Below, piece after piece: positions 18,008-27,437 of a DNA stretch of 27,500 nucleotides. Positions within the stretch are counted from its first letter, which is position 1. Each line of letters starts with the position of its first letter. The stretch lies in contig CAUYUJ010016474.1 in the NCBI GenBank assembly GCA_963575745.1, forward strand, positions 160,001 to 187,500, read 5' to 3'. The notes beneath the pieces were generated by a model. It was not told the origin of the DNA. It did not search any database and was given only the letters and a program-made list of their open reading frames with translations. Origin of the DNA: Prorocentrum cordatum. Its lineage: Eukaryota; Sar; Dinophyceae; Prorocentrales; Prorocentraceae. The position numbers and the translations under genes are program-made.

Positions 18008-18132
18008 TATCAGGCACCCAGGCAGCCCAGCAAACGAAGACGACTAAGATCGGGGCCCTCCGGGCGGAGCACTCCGGGACTCTGGGTTGCGAACAGAGGA
18101 CCCGACCAGCGACATGAGGCCGCGACCCCATG

Positions 18133-18255
18133 TGAAGGGGCCCTAGGACACACAAATAAAATAAATAGAGACAAATAAAAGGATTCCCCATATTTTCCCA
18201 TATTTTCTGGGGAGTGGGCGATGACTTGTGTCTGTGTGTTTTGTTCCCCTCCTGA
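18133..18255. mobile_element. TIR element family F3, copy 2
   Basis: 123 bp, same ends as copy 1 (TGAAGGGGCCCTAGGACACA and GTTCCCCTCCTGA), with an internal deletion of about 40 bp. Flanked by a perfect CCATG duplication (18128-18132, 18256-18260). The different target sequence shows that it inserted independently, not by local duplication of copy 1. Confidence 0.87.
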
Positions 18256-19420
18256 CCATGGGCGGAACACCACAGGCACCCAAAGGCGGGACCAATGGGG
18301 CAGCTGCTGGACAACATCGTGGGCGAAAAACTGATCCGTATCCGCGGCCTCGCGGGCCGGGCCCCTGGGCCACGACCCCTCAGATAAGGGGCGCTTTTTC
18401 GCGGATGCCCCGCGCGGAACGTATCCTTACGATCGCGTATCTGCGGGATCGCGCCCCAGAATCCAGACCGCGAGGGCGTGCGCATGGATACGGTCGCCGC
18501 TCGTGACAGCCCAACTGTCGAGGGCAACATGAATCGAGGCCCTGTGGGCAGGACCCTGTGGGCAGCCACTGGGGAATCCCACAGTCGAAAACAGCTGAAG
18601 CTGGACCCCTGCGGGCAGGACAGCCACGGGGGAACGACCAACGGTCAAGGGCAACCACGGCAGGGGCCCTGTGGACGGGGCCCTGTCGGCAGCTGCGGAG
18701 GCACCCAATAATCGAGGGCAACCACAGGCTGGACCCTGCGGGTAACCCCTAGAGAACCTGACGCGGGAAATCAAATAGCCCCAAGACCACTGGGCAGGAC
18801 CGCAGCTACCGCAGAACAAAAACAAGCAGTCATATCCAGAACCCACTCGGCGCGAGATTTTGTTTCCAGCGCTTGTCTGGAGAAGGACACAGGAGGCTAA
18901 GGGGGAGATCGCAACCAGCCAGGTGACTGCCAGAGAACCCAACATTCGAAGGCAACGAAAGGCGGAAGCCTACGGGCGGGACACTGTGGGCAACTGCCGG
19001 AACCCGACAAGCGAAGGCAACGAAGACTCGGACCACATCAACGGAAGCCTAATAAGAAACGTAACAAACAAGATCAGAGACAAGGTCTCGTGGGCCCAAG
19101 AGGCGAATGGAACCAAGGTCGGGGCCCTATGGATGGGACCAGCTGGGCAACTGCTAGAGCACACAACATTGGAGGCAAACCACGATCGAGACCGTATTGG
19201 AGGGAATCTCTGGGCAGCTACCAGAGAGCTCAACCATCGAAGGCGACTATGACTGGGAAACCGTGTGCGTGCCTCTGTAGCAGTTCCACAGGAGAACCCG
19301 ACACTTGAGAGCAGCTCACGCTGAGACCTTTTGGACAACTTCTTGAGAACCAAAAGTCGAGCGCAACTGAGACCGCTGTCATATGAGCAGGATCCTTCGG
19401 GCCTGGACCAAAGAATTCGA
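18256..19420. repeat. Degenerate R-related repeats around GGACCCTGTGGGCAACTGCC
   Basis: Loose units of roughly 70-75 bp from about 18500: GTCGAGGGCAACCACGA, GGACCCTGTGGGCA, GCAACTGCCAGAGAACCCAA. Good examples lie near 18530-18570, 18640-18740 and 18930-19020. The same blocks occur in the R copies at 10.2 kb and 12.1 kb. 18256-18500 holds no recognised repeat or gene. Confidence 0.7.
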
Positions 19421-19856
19421 CAGACGAGGGCGAGTCGCTGCAAAACAATTACTCCGACGGAAGAACCCCACATAAGAATCCTCTGGGCGAATCTGGAAAA
19501 AGCCATCACCGTCGTCCTCGTGGTTGGTGAGGCGTCCTGGCTGTCTCTTCTGCGTATATTTCCTCTCGCCTTGGCGCGGGCCCCCCTTCCACTCCTTACG
19601 TTGTCCCCATCCTCGCCCCCCTGTTTGTTCCGCGCCCCGCCACCTCCTCCCCTTCCTGTTGCATGAGCGCGCATGTCGATGTTCCTCGGCGCCGTCGCCG
19701 CCACGGCCAGCACAGGCGCGTTCTCTACAGGTCACGTCGCGCAGCCGTTGGGACAACCCCGCGGGCCAGGCTGTCGGGACAACCCCGCGAGCCGCTGGCG
19801 CGCAAGACCAAGCCGTTGGGACAACCCCGCGGGCTTCGAGCGAGGCGCAGCCGCGC
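19421..19856. other. 3' flank of helicase copy 2
   Basis: Pyrimidine-rich at 19550-19660. At 19744-19832 there are three copies of TTGGGACAACCCCGCGGGC or TCGGGACAACCCCGCGAGC, unequally spaced. No polyadenylation signal is recognisable, which is normal in dinoflagellates. Confidence 0.5.
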
Positions 19857-20341
19857 TCAGGCGGAAGGCAGCACGAAGCCCAGCTCTGCCGCGAGCTGCT
19901 TCGCCTCCGCCCTGGACAAAACCGTTCTCTTGTCGAACTCCAGGAGCGCCTTCCGCAGGGACGCCGGCGGCCCGCACTCCAGGAACTCTCGCGGCGGCGG
20001 CCGCAGGATCAGCATGTTCCGCATGCACGTGGCGCGGGAGAACATGACGTAGAGGTGCAGCCACCACTGCTCGTCCGACATGCCCGTGCGGCCAGCGTCC
20101 TCGTCTCTCGCGCAGTCGATGGTGACGCCCTTGCGCAGCGTCTGGCCCTGCGACAGCGTGGAGGTCAGGTAGGACGCGTGCGTCAGGGTGAACCCCGAGC
20201 GGCGCACGCTGTGCGCCCCCGAGCTCTGCCATGTGAACTCCCTTTCGCTGGGCCTGAACATCAGCAAGCTCCGCGCCCGCGCCTCGGCCTGGCCGTCGTC
20301 GTCGGCGCCTTCGGCGCCCTGTCGCAGCACCTCGGCGACCT
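19857..20341 (-). CDS. 3' exon of an SF1 (Pif1/RecD-like) DNA helicase
   Basis: ATP-dependent DNA unwinding is the family role; only the C-terminal core is present. From a likely acceptor (CTCCTCAG, ending at 20342) the minus frame runs to TGA at 19857. In order: THASYLTSTLSQGQTL (motif V; SQGQTL at 20136-20153), GVTIDCARDED, LHLYVMFSRAT (motif VI, about 20028-20054, with the conserved SR), NMLILRPPPREFLECGPPA, then a charged tail ending FVLPSA. The same tail occurs in the broken copy at 16404-16880. The frame stays open upstream to 20519, but there it runs into the 160-bp array, so that part is probably intron. Walker A/B and the other N-terminal motifs are not in the window. It could be the end of a functional gene whose earlier exons lie beyond the array, or an isolated remnant. 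Confidence 0.62.
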
Positions 20342-21482
20342 GAGGAGCCCAAAAACTTCCTTGTTGCATCCAAAGTGTGGCCTGGGAACTGCGTTCTGGC
20401 AGCGCGAGAACCCAACATTGACGACAGTTACAGGTTTTGGATGACCTGCTCGGATTACCAACATGATCTGCGGGCCCCATAGGGAGGGGGCTCCCGCCTG
20501 AGACTTCCTCGCAGTTCACTCACAGACGAGGCTCCCGCCTGAGACTTCCTCCATATTCAGGCTTGAGGAGCCCAAAAGTGACGACAGTTACAGGGTTCCG
20601 ATGACCCGCTCGGATTACCAACATGATCTGCGGGCCCCATAGGGAGGGGGCTCCCGCCTGAGACTTCTTCACAATTCACTCAAAGACGAGGCTCCCGCCA
20701 GAGACTTCCTCCAAATTCAGGCTTGACGAGCCCAAAAGTGACGACAGTTACAGGGTTCCGATGACCCGCTCGGATTACCAACATGATCTGCGGGCCCCAT
20801 AGGGAGGGGGCTCCCGCCTGAGACTTCCTCGCAGTTCACTCACAGACGAGGCTCCCGCCTGAGACTTCCTCCATATTCAGGCTTGAGGAGCCCAAAAGTG
20901 ACGACAGTTACAGGGTTCCGATGACCCGCTCGGATTACCAACATGATCTGCGGGCCCCATAGGGAGGGGGCTCCCGCCTGAGACTTCTTCACAATTCACT
21001 CAAAGACGAGGCTCCCGCCAGAGACTTCCTCCAAATTCAGGCTTGACGAGCCCAAAAGTGACGACAGTTACAGGGTTCCGATGACCCGCTCGGATTACCA
21101 ACATGATCTGCGGGCCCCATAGGGAGGGGGCTCCCGCCTGAGCCTTCCTCAGAATTCACTCACAGACGAGGCTCCCGCCTGAGACTTCCTCCATATTCAG
21201 GCTTGAGGAGCCCAAAAGTGACGACAGTTACAGGGTTCCGATGACCCGCTCGGATTACCAACATAATCTGCGGGCCCCATAGGGAGGGAGCTCCCGCCTG
21301 AGACTTCCTCCCAATTCACTCACAGACGAGGCTCCCGCCTGAGACTTCCTCCATTTTCAGGCCTGGGGAGCCCAAAAGTGACGACAGTTACAGGGTTCCG
21401 ATGACCCGCTCGGATTACCAACATGATCTGCGGGCCCCATAGGGAGGGGGCTCCCGCCTGAGACTTCCTCACACTTTACTCA
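20342..21482. repeat. 160-bp tandem array with alternating A/B units
   Basis: ACATGATCTGCGGGCCCCAT recurs at 20461, 20621, 20781, 20941, 21101, 21261 (one change) and 21421: exactly 160 bp apart. Units 20461 and 20781 carry TTCCTCGCAGTTCACTCACA and TTGAGGAG; units 20621 and 20941 carry TTCTTCACAATTCACTCAAA and TTGACGAG, so the first four units form an ABAB pattern with a 320-bp period. Within each unit GCTCCCGCCTGAGACTTCCT occurs twice. The partial unit adjoining the exon (20342-20460) has an extra stretch of about 64 bp. The array probably occupies the intron upstream of the helicase exon. Confidence 0.95.
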
Positions 21483-21660
21483 ACGATGATGAGGATGAGG
21501 ATGATGAGTGGTGGTGAAGATGAGTGGTGAAGAGGATGATTGATTGTGGTGAGGATGATGAGAGGTGATGCTGATGTTGATGATGAGAGAGTGTGAGTGA
21601 GTGTGAGTGTGAGTGAGTGGTGATGATGATGAGTGAGTGAGTGTGTGCGAAGGCAGAAGA
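21483..21660. repeat. GAT and GAGTGAGTG simple repeats
   Basis: GATGATGAG to about 21590, then GAGTGAGTGTGAG to about 21650. ORFs over it are low complexity. Confidence 0.85.
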
Positions 21661-22230
21661 GGAGAGGGGGTGGGGTGAGTGTTCCTGCGCGGGGTGTGCA
21701 GAGAAAACAAGAACCCCACTTTGGATGTGGGGAATAACCATACAAGTACTGCTTGGGAAGCAGGGCAGATCAACAGATAAAACCTGGAGCGGGCAAACGT
21801 GATGTAAATCGCGTGCTGCTTGTTGTCGCGGATGCTAGCAGCTCGAATGCTTGAAGCAAATATTATTGGACGAAATTTCCGAAGTAGACCCTCATGAAGC
21901 ACGAATCCCTGGACTGCCACCATCACCACTAACTTCATAGCTCAACAGAAACACGATGCGCGGACGAAGAGTCAACGCTACCAAAGGAAATGGGGGCATT
22001 GAGATTGGCCGCGCGGCCTCCTCCACGGCCCCCTGGGCGCAGGTCTGACACCCAAGTCCACTCCTCCCCTCGTCCCACGTGCGCGGCGGGGGCAACTGTG
22101 TGAGGAGGAGGGTGCCACTGGAAGCGCCCGATGGCAGCATCCAAATGCCCCAACGGAATGGCACAGACGGAAGGGTCCGAAGTCCACCGGAACAGGCCTT
22201 CAGAGTGTGTCAATAACGAGCGGCCACGTC
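21661..22230. other. No confirmed gene; possible helicase motif VI remnant
   Basis: The minus frame at about 21760-21850 reads DNKQHAIYITFARSRFYLLI, then CPA. This resembles motif VI and the following strand of the two helicase pieces (LYVMFSRAT...NMLILRPP), but the next residues do not follow their FLECGPPA tail. It could be a diverged third fragment or chance. Nothing else is recognised. Confidence 0.25.
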
Positions 22231-23346
22231 AGGCACTCTTCCAAGAATGCGTGCAGTCTGCAGCATGCTGTCTGGTGATGCTTCTGGTCACATGCCTTTA
22301 CTGCTCCCCTCTGCAGTTTCACATCCCCCGTGGAACTCAAAGGCTACTAGAGCCCTCTGCTCTGGAAGGTCCCGAGATGCCTGCCATCCTCACGACCCCG
22401 TGCCAGGCACAAAGGATCCACGGCCACGATTCGCCGAAAATGCACTGGATCCTCATGGCAAGCAACGACCGCGCGTAATGCACAGAGGGCACCGCTCCCG
22501 AAGAAGCACGATCCACCGTAAGCACTTGGAATGTATCGCGTTCATGGCCGCATCCCTTGCAAAGCGAGACGGAGGGGTCCTGGCTCCCAGAGCCAGGAGC
22601 ATGCGAAGGCTCAGCGCTACCAGGGCCACGGTTCAGCTGAAGGTATTCGGTGTGATCGCTACGAGTGCCACCAGCGTTTCTCATCAATGTCCTTCTCATC
22701 CTTTGTTTGTCGACACTGTATTCCTCCTCCTCCTCCTCCTCCTTATCCTTATCCTCCTCCTCCTCCTCCTCGTTTCCTCCCCCCCTCCATCCATGCCTGC
22801 GCTGCGCTGCAAGAGAAAGTGCGAACATGATGCTTTCACGCAGAGCCCACATGCTGAAATCGGCGGGGGCGTCGCATCGCGCATCCTCAGCACACCTGAA
22901 GCGGCGCAAGCGGACGGACACAAAGGACACACTTGGACCGTAGGCAGCACTCCAGCAGCACCTAGGCACCGTGGAACAACACGTAACGATAGGCACCGCA
23001 GAACCAATGGCTTGATGCACTGATCGATGAACCCTGAAGCTTGCACGGTCCTCGAGTCTCCCTGAGGCTCCGAGGGCCAAGGAACGCCGCTCGTGCTGCA
23101 CCCTCCGTGGACTGCAGGTGTCGCCCTGCGAGCTCCACCGCGGGAACCAGAAGTCAGCCCTCGCCTCAACCAAAACACGGAGGTATTCGGCGGAGGACAA
23201 ACCTCCCTCTAATAAACCACCCTTCAATGAAAACGGCCTAGGACCGAAACCAACAGACCTGGACCCGCATAAATGACGACCGCGACGCCCTCTCGCGAAC
23301 CGAAAACAGCAAATTCGCTGATCGACGTGTCAGGGCAGGAGGTCTA
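22231..23346. other. No recognised gene; contains a CTC microsatellite
   Basis: Open frames of 258 codons (plus) and 296 codons (minus) overlap here, both crossing a CCT/CTC tract at about 22731-22790 that gives poly-Leu or poly-Glu. Neither shows a known domain. I make no gene call. Confidence 0.4.
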
Positions 23347-23859
23347 TCAACCTCCGATGTATGTAGAGATGCGGTGAATTATGGCCTGGTGACCTACCAG
23401 GTTGCCCGTGGCTTCTGTAACTGAAAGCCCGGCCAATCCGAGCAGGCCAGGGTCGCTGGGCCGTGCTATCATCACACAGGTCAGGGACCGCTGAGGCACA
23501 GACTGCGGCACGATGGGCAGCCTCTGTTCGCTCCGGCTGCCTCTCCCGCAAGTTCGCCGAACGCGCTGGCACACGACAAGTCGATATGTGCCGCGTGGCA
23601 CTGCATCGAGTGCGAATCTGCAACGAAGAGAAGTAAGGAAAGGGTGGAGAGCAGTCGGGACGAGACCAGAAGAAATGGCACAGCACAGAGGCCTGCAACA
23701 AAAAATGGAGATGACGCACACGCGCTTGAGCTCACAACCGATATGCCCACTTGTCCCGCGTCCCGCCTTTTCGTACTCTTCGGCCAGCGTGGGCGGCGGC
23801 TCGGCTGGCCACCAGTCCTGCGGCTGCAGGCTGGCATAGAAGAAGCGGTCATTCCACGC
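23347..23859 (-). CDS. Two candidate exons of an unknown gene
   Basis: Exon A (23859-23747), after a CTGAAAG acceptor-like site, reads WNDRFFYASLQPQDWWPAEP, then PPTLAEEYEKAGRGTSG. Exon B (23617-23347) follows a strong pyrimidine tract ending GTTGCAG and reads FALDAVPRGTYRLVV, later LTCVMIARPSDPGLLGLAGL, and ends HRISTYIGG, stop. Joining them with a GC donor (GG|GCATAT), a donor type used in dinoflagellates, keeps the frame and gives a 129-bp intron. A second acceptor-like TTTTTTGTTGCAG near 23693 is an alternative. Balanced composition, Trp content and splice-like signals favour a real gene. No family is recognised and upstream exons are not identified. If real, the TACA microsatellite lies in its preceding intron. 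Confidence 0.33.
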   Translation of the reverse strand, partial: AWNDRFFYASLQPQDWWPAEPPPTLAEEYEKAGRGTSGHIGCELKRVCVISIFCCRPLCCAISSGLVPTALHPFLTSLRCRFALDAVPRGTYRLVVCQRVRRTCGRGSRSEQRLPIVPQSVPQRSLTCVMIARPSDPGLLGLAGLSVTEATGNLVGHQAIIHRISTYIGG

Positions 23860-23925
23860 CTTTCAGAGAACGGATGTGTGCGAGTAGATATGTGTACATG
23901 TGAGTGTGAAAATATATACAAACGT

Positions 23926-24007
23926 GTACATACATACCTACATACATACATACATACATACATACATACATACATACATACATACATACATACATACATA
24001 CATACAT

Positions 24008-24038
<31 letters not shown>

Positions 24039-24400
24039 TACATACATACATACATACATACATACATACATACATACATACCTGCAGACATGCATGCATG
24101 CATACATACATGCATACATACATACACACAAATACATGCATGCATGCTTACATACATATATCAATGCATACACATATACATACATACATACATACATACA
24201 TACATGCATACAAACAAACAAACATACAAACATACAAACATACAAACATACAAACATACAAACATACAAACATACAAACATACAAACATACATACAAACA
24301 TACAAACATACATACATACATACAAACATACATACATACATACATGCATACATACATATGTCATGCATGCATACATACATACCGACCTGCCTACCTACAG
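23926..24400. repeat. (TACA)n microsatellite
   Basis: Mostly CATACATACATA with a CACACACA interruption near 24027, then ACAAACAT variants at 24207-24330. The long ORFs of alternating Tyr/Ile/His/Thr or Met/Tyr/Val/Cys are spurious. Confidence 0.97.
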
Positions 24401-24778
24401 ACCTACATACACCCAAATATACACATGTGGTTACGCATGCATGTACAGCAGAACATAACACAACACCACATGACATAGCATAACAGAGCATACCATAACA
24501 TGACATAGTATACCACATAATCACATAACACATTATAACATCAGATATAATAACATACCATACATGCAGACAGGCATGCATATAAACATACATGCATACA
24601 CCCATACATACGTACATGCATGCGCGCATGCGAGCAAACATACACGCATGTATGTATTACATACATTCAGATATCAGATATACACACATGTATGCATGCA
24701 TGAATACATACATACATACGTGCATACAGTAAGTAAGTAAGCTATTACACATCGAACTATAGAAATGGACCCGGCGCG
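24401..24778. other. Degenerate continuation of the TACA repeat
   Basis: CATGCATACATA and CATAACATGACATA sequence with increasing divergence. No gene seen. Confidence 0.7.
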
Positions 24779-24811
24779 AGCGCGACCCTACATAGGGGAG
24801 AGGGTCGCGCT
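24779..24811. other. Perfect 11-bp-arm hairpin
   Basis: AGCGCGACCCT (24779-24789) pairs perfectly with AGGGTCGCGCT (24801-24811) around an 11-nt loop. The right arm touches the first unit of the 10-bp array. Function unknown. Confidence 0.7.
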
Positions 24812-24930
24812 TGGCATTGCTTGGCATTGCTTGGCATTGCTTGGCATTGCTTGGCGTTGCTTGGCATTGCTTGGCATTGTTTGGCATTGCTTGGAATTGC
24901 TTGTCATTGCTTGGTATTGCCTGGCATTGC
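24811..24930. repeat. 10-bp TTGGCATTGC array, 12 units
   Basis: Units in strict 10-bp register with point changes (TTGGCGTTGC, TTGGAATTGC, TTGTCATTGC). A further GGAACCCGTG 10-bp trio lies at 25031-25060, and CCCGAGGAACC repeats lie between. Frames of period 10 give Asn/Ala/Lys/Gln or Leu/Ala/Trp repeats that are not genes. Confidence 0.93.
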
Positions 24931-25119
24931 TTGACACCAGGGGCGGGGAACCCGAGGAACCCAGAGTACCCGAGGAACCTCTGGGAAACAGGCAACGTAT
25001 CAATAGGAGGCACCTGGGGCGGGAGACCCGAGGAACCCGTGGAACCCGTGGAACCCGTGGAATCTCCGAGGAACAGGCAAAGTAACACTCCGAGGCGCCA
25101 ACTGTTTACCAAATAAGAA

Positions 25120-25520
25120 CCCCTTGGGCAACCCTAATTGGCATGGCGAAAGAGCCAACCGCGTGCAAGTTGCGAATGCCGCGTTGTGGGAACCGCTTTT
25201 AATGGATCTCCCTTTGGGGCCAGGAACCGTGTGAGGGGTGCGCCAGCATGGGCGGGCGGACGCATGCGGACCCTGCCACTGGGGCTTTCGGTGGAGCTCC
25301 CCATGAGACCACGAGCCGTGTGAGGGGTGTGCCAAAATAAGATGGGCGGGAGCGCATGCGGACCCTGCCACTGAGATCTTCGGTGGAACTCCCTATGCGG
25401 CCACGAACCGTGTGAGGGGGTGTGCCAAAATGGGCGGGGGGGGGGCCTGCGGACCCTGCCACTGGGGCCTTTGGTGTAGCTCCCTATGGGGCCACGAGCC
25501 GTGTGAGGGGTGTGTGCCGA
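25120..25520. repeat. Module M, copy 2: leader and four about 90-bp units
   Basis: 25135-25190 (GGCATGGCGAAAGAGCCAAC, then GCGTGCAAGTTGCGAATGCC) matches the leader at 14437. Four units follow with CCACGAACCGTGTGAGGGGT, GTGCCAAAATGGGCGG, GCATGCGGACCCTGCCACTG and TTCGGTGGAGCTCCCTATG, homologous to the 14510-15505 units but sharing private changes (GCATGCGGACCC for GCCATGCGAACC), so the copies have been homogenised separately. Confidence 0.9.
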
Positions 25521-25555
25521 AATGCTGCACATGCGGAGAGCAGAGGCATGATGCT

Positions 25556-25558
25556 GAC

Positions 25559-25636
<78 letters not shown>

Positions 25637-26530
25637 GATGGTGATGACGATGATGATGATGATGATGGTGATGATGATAATGGTGATGATGATGATGGTG
25701 ATGATGATGACGATGGTGATGATGATGATGGTGGTGATGATGATGACAATGATGACGATGATGATGCTGATAATGACGATGATGATGCTGATGATGACGA
25801 CGATGACGGTGATGATGATGATGATTGTGGCGATGATGGTGATGGTGACAGTGATGATGATGATGATGATGATGATGGTGGTGATGATGGTGATAATGAT
25901 GCTGATGGTGATGATGATGATGATGGTGATGATGATGGTGGTGAAAATTGAAATAACGATAGTGGTGTTGATGTGGATGACGATGCTGGTTACGGTGATG
26001 ATGATGGTAATGCTGCTGGTAATGATGGTGATGGTGATGATGATGATTATGATGATGATGATGGTGATGGTGCTGGTGGTGACAACGATGATGATGACGA
26101 CGACGATGATGAAGATAATGCTGATGACGCTGATGATGATGGTGATGGTGACGATGATGATGATGATGGTGATGACGATGATGATGGTGATGATGATGCT
26201 GTTGATGCTGATGATGATGGTGATGCTGATGATGATGATTGTGGTGACGATGATGATGACGATGGTGAAAATGATGATGCTGGTGATGATGACGATGATG
26301 ATGGTGGTGATGATAACGATGATGATGATGATGAAGATGATGAAGCTGCTGAGCATGATGATGATGCGTGTGACGGTGATGATGATGATGTTGATGATGG
26401 TGATGGTGATGGTGATGGTGATGGTGATGGTGATGATGGTGATGATGGTGATGATGTGGATGATGGCGATGGCAATGATGATGAAGATGACGATGATAAT
26501 GGCGATGATAATGACGATGACGATGAAAAT
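25556..26530. repeat. Long (GAT)n array (module M, copy 2)
   Basis: About 975 bp of GATGATGAT/GGTGATGAT. The first about 70 bp are perfect and the rest degenerate. It gives poly-His, poly-Met, poly-Asp, poly-Ile and poly-Ser ORFs of up to 488 codons, none taken as genes. Confidence 0.97.
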
Positions 26531-26810
26531 GCGGAATGGGAGGAGGGAGTAGGGGGAGAAGGAGTGATGAGTGAGTGGATGCGGGGCGCTGCCTCTTCAA
26601 AACGAGGACCGAACACTACAGGACAATTGGGAACCAAAAAAACGATTGCTACCCTGGCGAAGGACCCAACCACATGCAGATGCGAGTACCGCAAGGCAGG
26701 TGGGACGAAAGAAGGGCAGCTCCCTATGGGACCAGGAAACGTGTGAGGGTGTGCCGACATGGGCGCGGCGGCGCCATGCGAACCCTGCCATTGAGCAGAG
26801 GTGGTTTAAC
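26531..26810. repeat. Module M, copy 2 trailer, then a leader and single 90-bp unit
   Basis: 26565-26630 (GATGAGTGAGTGGATGCGGG, GCGCTGCC, AAAACGAGGACCGAACACTA, CAGGACAATTGGGAA) matches the trailer at 15945-16020. 26651-26700 (CCCTGGCGAAGGACCCAACC, ACATGCAGATGCGAGTACCG) is the leader again, and 26715-26800 is one 90-bp unit. The module therefore appears to start over, suggesting the modules are tandem at a larger scale. Confidence 0.8.
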
Positions 26811-26977
26811 GCGCTTCCTCTGCCAAACCCCATTCTTCCCCGTCGGGGAGGGGTTTACCACTGCCACTTATTCAGAAGCACCCCCTCCCCCACTCGACCA
26901 GCGACCGACCAGGAACAATGCCGACCTCCCTCACTCGCCCCTGCCAAAAACCCTGAAATTCCATTTTGCGGTAAAAT
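26811..26977. other. Spacer; possible downstream exon of the last gene candidate
   Basis: The minus frame from 26977 to TGA near 26874 reads IFYRKMEFQGFWQGRVREVG and ends WGRGCF. It would be in frame with 27163-27437 if the intervening element were spliced out. No other feature seen. Confidence 0.2.
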
Positions 26978-27162
26978 CTACTCCAGATTTCGTAATAAAA
27001 GGGAGGGGGTCTGGACCCTCCAAGACAAGCCATTTCAGACCTCCCCCGTGGGAGAACCCTCCAAAACATCGTCCCCAGACCCCCCCAGGCCCTCCAAGAT
27101 AGCCTGGAAGAGACCCCCCCCGAAATGAGACCCCCCTCTCTTTATTGCGAAATCTGGAGTAC
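26978..27162 (-). mobile_element. TIR element with GT and AG at its ends (possible introner-like element)
   Basis: The ends form an inverted repeat of about 35 bp: TACTCCAGATTTCGTAATAA at 26979 against its complement ending at 27161 (…TTATTGCGAAATCTGGAGTA). The interior holds GACCCTCCAAGAC and CCCAGACCCCCCC runs. On the minus strand it begins GTACTCCAG directly after ATATCAT and ends CTGGAGTAG directly before ATTTTACC, so removing 185 bp would use GT and AG and join two open frames. No convincing target-site duplication was found. Some dinoflagellate introns derive from small TIR elements, which would fit; this is inference only. Confidence 0.6.
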
Positions 27163-27437
27163 ATGATATCTGGGCGCCCCGCGATCACTTTGCAATACTT
27201 GTCGGCAGGGGCGGGGGTGCCATTGTACTGCCCGCGGAGCGCAGGCCCACCATCTCTGTCAAGAAGCAATGCATAAGTGATTGCGGGCGCACCCACAGCA
27301 CCCGATACCGGCAACCCACGTCGCTTTGCAGTGGATTTTTTGACCGAAACGGTGGGGGGTGGTCGTGTTGCCCGATGTGTGTGCTGTGACGTGCGCTGGC
27401 GCAGCGAACTGCAGCGGACTGCAGCGAACTGTTGCAT
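27163..27437 (-). CDS. Candidate exon of an unknown gene
   Basis: Minus frame with a protein-like segment: VSGAVGAPAITYALLLDRDG, then RGQYNGTPAPADKYCKVIAG, then RPDI at the border of the TIR element. Balanced composition, no repeats. The N-terminal part (QQFAAVRCSSLRQR) covers GCAGCGAACT repeats and may not be coding. No domain is recognised. The start at 27437 is simply the first Met in frame. A second minus frame is also open, so this call is weak. Confidence 0.25.

Noticed and set aside
17846-18255. Solo LTRs
   Set aside because: The 5-bp duplications fit, but the elements start TG and end GA instead of CA, have weak inverted ends and are short.
25134-26600. 488-codon ORF rich in histidine
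   Set aside because: A translation of the GAT array; equally long frames exist in other phases.
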